A stretch of DNA of 43,670 nt from a virus. The stretch lies in IMG/VR virus record IMGVR_UViG_3300000116_009373, positions 1 through 43,670 of that record. One strand, given 5' to 3'. The position numbers and the translations under genes were made by a program. The notes beneath the pieces are model-generated. The model was not told the origin of the DNA, searched no databases, and saw only the letters and a program-made list of their open reading frames with translations. Shown here one piece after another: positions 39,120 through 43,670 of the stretch (positions are counted from its first letter, which is position 1; every line of letters starts with the position of its first letter).

Positions 39120-40832
39120 TTACCCATCACAAGAAACACAATCAGCCATTCTGGATCCTAAATCTCCCTTAATTACCGAATCTGTTCTTAGGTAATATAA
39201 AGTTTTAACTCCTAATTTCCAAGCTTCTATATGAACTTGATTAATCCACTTAGGTGAATCACTTGGGTCAAAAGATAAATTTAAAGATTGAGTTTGATCA
39301 ATGTAACGTTGGCGGATAGCTGATTGTCTAACTAATTCTAATTGATTGATTTCTGAAAATGTTAAGAATAATTCTTTATCTTCGGGAGATAAAATAGTAT
39401 CAGGTAAATTTTGAACTGATCCTCCTTCTTGGAGCATTTGATCCCACCATTTATTTTTATCTTCCTTTTTATTAGCTAAAATATCCTGTAATACTTTATT
39501 TTTACGAATAAAAGTTCCTTTAGCGCCGTTAAATGTGTAAATATTAGCGGGTAACGGCTCAATACCAGCAGAAATACCACCAGTTATAACGCTATTCGAT
39601 ACGGTAGGAGCTATTGCAAGTAAATGTGTGTTTCTCATACCAGTACCTTTACACCATAATGGTTCTCCATATTCAGCAGCTAAATCTCTTGAAGCCTTTT
39701 CAGCTTTTAATTTAATATCTGAAAATATATTATGAGTATATGCTGTTGAGGAAATTGAGTTAAAAGGCATTCCTTTTTGTTGTAAAAATGTGTGCCATCC
39801 CATTACACCTAATCCTAAAGCTCTACCTTTTTTAGCATGAGCATGTGTTCTTTTTAGTGAATCTCTACCATTAGATTTATCTATAAATTCTTGCATTACA
39901 CCATCTAAAAACCAAGTAGATAATTCTACAGCATCTGTATCTTTCCATTCATCATATTTAGCTAAATTTAAAGAAGATAAACAGCAAATAAATGAATGTT
40001 CTTCATCTGTAAATAAAGTAATTTCAGTACAAATGTTAGTCATAGAAACATCCAAATTGTTCATCATATAAGCAATTGGGTTGTTTTTATTAACATTATC
40101 TTTATACATAATATAGGGTTCACCGGTTTCCATTCTTGCTTTAAGAATTTTAGCCCAACGTTCCATAGCGTCTGAATCTCTAGATTCTAACTTACGCATA
40201 AATGTATCGTCTACTACTACACATTGATGTAAATTAAGACATTGTCTATTTGGATCTCCTTTTGGTCTGCGAATTTCTAAAAACTCATCTATATCTAAAT
40301 GGTTAATATCTAAATTAACGGAAGCAGCTCCTCTTCTTACTGAACCTTGATTAGTAGCAATAATTGAAGAATCATAAATTTTACACCAAGGAACAACTCC
40401 CTCACTTTTACCATTACCTGTAATTTCTGTTCCTCTATGACGAATTCTTGATACAGAAATTCCAACTCCTCCTCCTTGAGAAGTTAATTTCATTAATTCA
40501 GCATTTGTTAAACCAATACCTCTAACAGAATCAGGTGTATCAATACCAAAACATGAAATTGGTAAACCTCTATCAGTTCCCATATTTGATAAAACCGGAG
40601 AGGCTAAGCCTAACCACCCATTCCACATTAGTTTGTAGAATTTATTTTCTAATTCTGGTTTTTTTAAACGCATTGCTGCAGCTGAGGCTACTCTTCTATA
40701 TGCTTTTTTAGGGGTTTCTCCAGGAAGTAAATAACCTTTTGAAATTGTAGCTAAGGATATTTCATCCATAAATTCGGGATAATCTTTACCTTTTTCCCAA
40801 TTTTCTGTACTTACTGTTAAAGTATTGTCCAT
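39120..40832 (-). CDS. nrdA: Ribonucleotide reductase class I, large subunit
   Basis: Catalytic subunit, 570 aa, that makes deoxyribonucleotides. The active-site cysteines are in SCFGID, NICTEI (with the catalytic Glu) and FICCLSSLNL; the C-terminal redox pair is CVSC. SQGGGVGIS and APTVSNSVITGG are further signatures. The N-terminal ATP cone that gives overall allosteric control is absent: the chain starts with the catalytic region at about residue 14. This is common in phage enzymes. It lies in an operon nrdB - lipoprotein - nrdA. Confidence 0.94.
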   Translation of the reverse strand: MDNTLTVSTENWEKGKDYPEFMDEISLATISKGYLLPGETPKKAYRRVASAAAMRLKKPELENKFYKLMWNGWLGLASPVLSNMGTDRGLPISCFGIDTPDSVRGIGLTNAELMKLTSQGGGVGISVSRIRHRGTEITGNGKSEGVVPWCKIYDSSIIATNQGSVRRGAASVNLDINHLDIDEFLEIRRPKGDPNRQCLNLHQCVVVDDTFMRKLESRDSDAMERWAKILKARMETGEPYIMYKDNVNKNNPIAYMMNNLDVSMTNICTEITLFTDEEHSFICCLSSLNLAKYDEWKDTDAVELSTWFLDGVMQEFIDKSNGRDSLKRTHAHAKKGRALGLGVMGWHTFLQQKGMPFNSISSTAYTHNIFSDIKLKAEKASRDLAAEYGEPLWCKGTGMRNTHLLAIAPTVSNSVITGGISAGIEPLPANIYTFNGAKGTFIRKNKVLQDILANKKEDKNKWWDQMLQEGGSVQNLPDTILSPEDKELFLTFSEINQLELVRQSAIRQRYIDQTQSLNLSFDPSDSPKWINQVHIEAWKLGVKTLYYLRTDSVIKGDLGSRMADCVSCDG

Positions 40833-40836
40833 TTTT

Positions 40837-41325
40837 TTATTCAGTAAAAGTTTTAGTTGTGAATGTTACTACTGAATTTATACCTTTACCACTTGCAAAA
40901 GCAGCATCAAATACCCAGTTACAACCCGTATAATGTGTTTTTTCTGTTGGATTTGAATTATTACAAATATCATCACAAGTAACATGAGCAGCCCCATTCC
41001 AATAACCATATGTCATTTGAAACGTTCCTTCACTAGGATCTGGTTGAGTAATTGTAGTTGGTGGTTTAGGATGAACAGTAAATACTGTACCACTTGGATC
41101 ATGTGTATTTGATTGTAATAAATAACTATCACCAGCTTTAACAGTAGTAGATTGATCTTTTTTATCTACACACCAAGAACAATTAACTATAAAATCAGCA
41201 TCAGTACTATTTACAACTTTCATTGTTATAGTAACAGGATCAGATTCTACTTTTTTAGTTGTTGTTTTTGATGCACAACCAAATAACATTGTAGTTGCGA
41301 TAATTGATAAAATTAGTTTTTTCAT
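40837..41325 (-). CDS. Lipoprotein of unknown function
   Basis: 162-aa secreted lipoprotein. The ATG at 41325 gives a lipoprotein signal peptide MKKLILSIIATTMLFGC, with lipobox LFGC and the modified cysteine at residue 17; a longer reading from 41445 overlaps nrdB and is rejected. The mature part is rich in Thr, Asn and Cys (six or more cysteines including SWC and CDDIC), suggesting disulfides. No domain recognised. A lipoprotein between the two subunits of reductase is unusual. It may be exposed on the host surface as an immunity or exclusion factor. Confidence 0.72.
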   Translation of the reverse strand: MKKLILSIIATTMLFGCASKTTTKKVESDPVTITMKVVNSTDADFIVNCSWCVDKKDQSTTVKAGDSYLLQSNTHDPSGTVFTVHPKPPTTITQPDPSEGTFQMTYGYWNGAAHVTCDDICNNSNPTEKTHYTGCNWVFDAAFASGKGINSVVTFTTKTFTE

Positions 41326-41341
41326 TGTATTGTTTTTTAAA

Positions 41342-42322
41342 TTAAAATAAATCATTTGCGTCCCAGTTTTGGGCACCTTTGGAATAGTTTGTAACTCTAG
41401 ATGCAAAGAAATCAGTGTGTTGCTTTCCTGCTGATAGAGAATCAAACCATTTCATTCTTTCTATTGATGCTTTATCAATATCATTAACAATAGGTTTATA
41501 ACCTAAGTCACCCATTTTAGTATTAGTCCTGTGTTTAATAAAAGAAACTAAATCATATTGAGTACATCCTTCTAAATCACCCATTTCAAATACTTTTTTA
41601 ATAAAATCTAATTCTAATTTTAAAGATAAATTAGCAGCATCTTCTATTTGTTTTTGTAATTTGGGAGTATTTAATTCTGGTTTTTCTTCTAATAATTGTC
41701 TAAATAACCAACATCCAGCATCTGAATGCAATGATTCATCTCTGATGCTCCACTCTACTATTTGGCCTACTCCTTTAAGTTTATTTCTTAATTTAAAAGA
41801 TAATAAAATAGCAAAAGAAGAGAATAAATTTACTCCTTCAGTAAATGCAGAAAATATAGCTAATGAACGAGCTCTTTCACTCCAATTAACTTCTCCATTA
41901 TGGTCATCTCTTACACTAGTTAAAGCTTCAATTTTAGCCATTGTTGCTTCATCTTCCATAAATTCAGCAAAATTATCTAAGCCCAATTCTTCATTTAATA
42001 ATGAATAAGCTTCGGCATGAATGGTTTCAAAAGCACCAAAAGTAACAGCCATCATAATTATTTCTGGTTTTCTAAACCATTTTGTAACTAAACTTGACCA
42101 ATAATCATTTACTACAGTTTCTGTTTGAGCAAAACCCTTTAAAATAGTACCAATAATATTTTTTTCAGTTTTATTAAGGTTTTGTTTCCAATCATTTACA
42201 TCAGACATCATAGGAACTTCAGTATGTAACCAATGAGCTTGGTGTTGCTTCATCCAATAATCATAGGGTTCTTGATATTCAAAAGGTTTATAAACTATTC
42301 TTTCTTTAGTAATGTCTCTCAT
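41342..42322 (-). CDS. nrdB: Ribonucleotide reductase class I, small subunit
   Basis: Radical-generating subunit, 326 aa. Metal ligands: E68 (at the place of E. coli D84), E99 and H102 in FETIHAEAY, the glutamate in FTEGVNLFSS, and E-H in RDESLHSD. The radical tyrosine candidate is Y106. Aspartate to glutamate at the first ligand position recalls class Ic enzymes, but those lack the tyrosine, so this remains a tyrosyl-radical type by sequence. The C-terminal DANDLF tail should bind NrdA. A TATATTTATAA element lies in the 48-base gap upstream. Confidence 0.93.
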   Translation of the reverse strand: MRDITKERIVYKPFEYQEPYDYWMKQHQAHWLHTEVPMMSDVNDWKQNLNKTEKNIIGTILKGFAQTETVVNDYWSSLVTKWFRKPEIIMMAVTFGAFETIHAEAYSLLNEELGLDNFAEFMEDEATMAKIEALTSVRDDHNGEVNWSERARSLAIFSAFTEGVNLFSSFAILLSFKLRNKLKGVGQIVEWSIRDESLHSDAGCWLFRQLLEEKPELNTPKLQKQIEDAANLSLKLELDFIKKVFEMGDLEGCTQYDLVSFIKHRTNTKMGDLGYKPIVNDIDKASIERMKWFDSLSAGKQHTDFFASRVTNYSKGAQNWDANDLF

Positions 42323-42352
42323 AGATTGTTAATTAACTTTTTAATAACGGGT

Positions 42353-42364
42353 TTATAAATATAA
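42353..42364 (-). promoter_or_regulatory. TTATATTTATAA element before nrdB
   Basis: Minus strand TTATATTTATAA, 31 bases before the nrdB start, in the 48-base gap between the helicase stop and nrdB. It is a candidate promoter for the nrd transcript. Confidence 0.35.
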
Positions 42365-42370
42365 TATATA

Positions 42371-43670
42371 TTAAGCACTATTGGTAGAGTTTTGAAAAAA
42401 TTTACTTAAAGTTCCTTTATCTCTTTCAGAATAATCATTTGCAAAAGCCTGTTTAGGTGCAGCTGGGGATTCATCAATTTCTCTGATAGTATCCTCAATT
42501 TCTATGTGGCCCGTTGAGACATCAACAGTAGCATAATAAGTCATTCCATCCATACCATATCTATTTTTCATTAAGAAAAATCTACCAGTACCATTAATTT
42601 TATCTTGAGGTAATCTTGATAAAGACATACAGAAATCTGTAATCATAATTTTATTATATGAACCTGCTGCTTTATCTCCTTCAATTACATCATCTTTTGC
42701 ACCTGCTCTATTAACTTGAGAAACAGACCATATAGGTACATTTAAAGTTCGAGCTAATGCTTTGGTAGAAACATAGGTATTATCTAATTTTTCTTTTTCA
42801 TCTTTAACATTTGAATTGCTTTTTAATAAATCAACATAATCAATAATAATTAAATCTGGAGGATATCCTAAATCGGTCATTTTTTGTATATGCCCCTCAA
42901 GTGTAGAAATAGAAGCATTACCAGGAGCATATTCTTTAATAGTTAAAGTTCCTTTTAATCCATCTATATACTTTTCTACTTTTTCTTTTTGTAAATGTAT
43001 TGTGTTTACTGGGTGATTAAGGAAATAAGAATCATAACGTTTACCAATATATCCCTCAGATAATTCTAAAGTATAATGTACTACATTTAATCCTAATTTT
43101 ACGGCATGTGCTCCTAAAGCAACCATAGTCCAAGATTTACCTCCACCAGGTGAACCAAATATTAAACCGAAATCACCTCCACCTAAACCACCCATTAGTT
43201 TTTCATTAATAACAGGCCATGGTGTAGGTATTACTTGTCTATCTTCTTCAGTATAACGTGCTTCAACATCTTTAATATATTCATGTCCTATATTTTTATC
43301 TTGTCCTGCTTTTAAAGCATTATCAATAGTAAATCTAATATCATCAAACATCCCATCCTGTAGTAAATCTACAGATTTTAATAAAGCTGATTTTAATGAT
43401 TGGTTTTTACAAAAATTAGAAAATTCCTGTTCAACATACTCTTGATCTTCATTTATTAATTTATAAACTTCTTTTAATTGATCAACAATAGCAGTTTGTA
43501 AAACATCATTATCTATCTTTTTAACTTCTATTTTTAAAAAATCTAAAGTAGGTGATAAATGATATTCATCAAAATATTGTAGTGTTTCTTTTACAATCCA
43601 TTGGTGAGCTTGATTTTCAAAAAACGAAGGTAAAATTACGTCCCTTATATTTAATGTAAACTTTTTATTT
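42371..43670 (-). CDS. 41: Replicative DNA helicase gp41 (N-terminus missing)
   Basis: DnaB-type helicase of T4 gp41 kind that unwinds DNA at the fork. The reading frame is open to the right edge of the window, so the gene is incomplete at its start; the Met at 43351 is internal. The part before it (about 106 residues) is the N-terminal helical domain. Walker A is FGSPGGGKSW, the Walker B/H2 strand is LIIIDYVDLL, SVSQVNR and the FFLMKNRYGM region match motifs H3 and H4. The C-terminal tail is Ser/Asn-rich. It is the first replisome gene on this side. Confidence 0.93.
   Translation of the reverse strand, partial: NKKFTLNIRDVILPSFFENQAHQWIVKETLQYFDEYHLSPTLDFLKIEVKKIDNDVLQTAIVDQLKEVYKLINEDQEYVEQEFSNFCKNQSLKSALLKSVDLLQDGMFDDIRFTIDNALKAGQDKNIGHEYIKDVEARYTEEDRQVIPTPWPVINEKLMGGLGGGDFGLIFGSPGGGKSWTMVALGAHAVKLGLNVVHYTLELSEGYIGKRYDSYFLNHPVNTIHLQKEKVEKYIDGLKGTLTIKEYAPGNASISTLEGHIQKMTDLGYPPDLIIIDYVDLLKSNSNVKDEKEKLDNTYVSTKALARTLNVPIWSVSQVNRAGAKDDVIEGDKAAGSYNKIMITDFCMSLSRLPQDKINGTGRFFLMKNRYGMDGMTYYATVDVSTGHIEIEDTIREIDESPAAPKQAFANDYSERDKGTLSKFFQNSTNSA

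Noticed and set aside
41326-41445. Longer N-terminus of the lipoprotein (202 aa)
   Set aside because: The extra 40 residues overlap nrdB and would hide a clear lipoprotein signal peptide starting at 41325.
42371-43351. Helicase starting at the Met at 43351
   Set aside because: The frame continues open to the window edge and the added residues look like the N-terminal domain of gp41, so this Met is internal.
1-43670. tRNA genes, CRISPR arrays, insertion sequences
   Set aside because: No cloverleaf-type sequence, regular repeat-spacer pattern or transposase was recognised on either strand.

Overview
The window looks like part of the genome of a large T4-like myovirus, probably infecting a member of the Bacteroidota (flavobacterial type). 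Every credible gene lies on the minus strand, so transcription runs from high to low coordinates. Genes are packed with ATGA, TAATG or short overlaps and the DNA is very AT-rich. The T4 affiliation rests on a recognisable replisome: gp41 helicase (partial at the right edge), family B polymerase gp43 (split in two), sliding clamp gp45 and clamp loader gp44/gp62. The host guess rests on the near absence of Shine-Dalgarno sequences (A/T-rich leaders instead), a 55-residue protein resembling the histone H1-like proteins of flavobacteria, and TAnnTTT-like motifs upstream of transcription units.

Layout from the right edge, following transcription. 43670-38193: gp41 helicase, class I ribonucleotide reductase (nrdB, nrdA) with a lipoprotein gene between the subunits, and three small unknown genes. 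38179-32000: thioredoxin, then a 7-deazaguanine DNA-modification set (QueD-like, DpdA-like transglycosylase, QueC-like, QueE, FolE), interrupted by a self-processing tail-type gene and two small genes too short to be picked up by length, then a phosphoribosyltransferase. 31995-29834: a small conserved protein, a MazG-like pyrophosphohydrolase and a membrane/coiled-coil protein. 29818-24388: polymerase half A, a mannose-6-phosphate isomerase-type cupin, a small gene, polymerase half B, a TagD-like cytidylyltransferase, a eukaryotic-type phosphomannomutase, a DUF6165 protein and the clamp. 24289-20881: Hsp20, a small gene, GroES, a full-length GroEL, the H1-like protein with a strong terminator, and an HNH endonuclease. 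20832-17479: clamp loader, a DUF1599-type protein and a Cas4/RecB-like nuclease.

17470-457 is a continuous block of about twenty glycan genes. It holds glycosyltransferases (GT4, GT2, GT10, WavE-like), GDP-mannose 4,6-dehydratase, GDP-fucose synthase, methyltransferases, an NDP-glucose 4,6-dehydratase, a 3-dehydrase-type PLP enzyme in which the usual Schiff-base lysine is a histidine, a split thiamine-diphosphate enzyme and several short-chain dehydrogenases.

The parts suggest three joint programmes. (1) Guanine in viral DNA may be replaced by a 7-deazaguanine: FolE, QueD, QueE and QueC feed a DpdA transglycosylase. QueC, QueD and QueE here all depart from the textbook metal-site residues, so the final base may not be preQ0. 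(2) Mannose-6-phosphate can be turned into GDP-fucose or a relative, and in parallel an NDP-6-deoxy-4-keto sugar may be 3-deoxygenated and given a two-carbon branch. The products would be attached by the virus's own transferases, to virion or host-surface glycans. (3) A private GroEL/GroES/Hsp20 set assists folding. No tRNA, CRISPR array or insertion sequence was seen.
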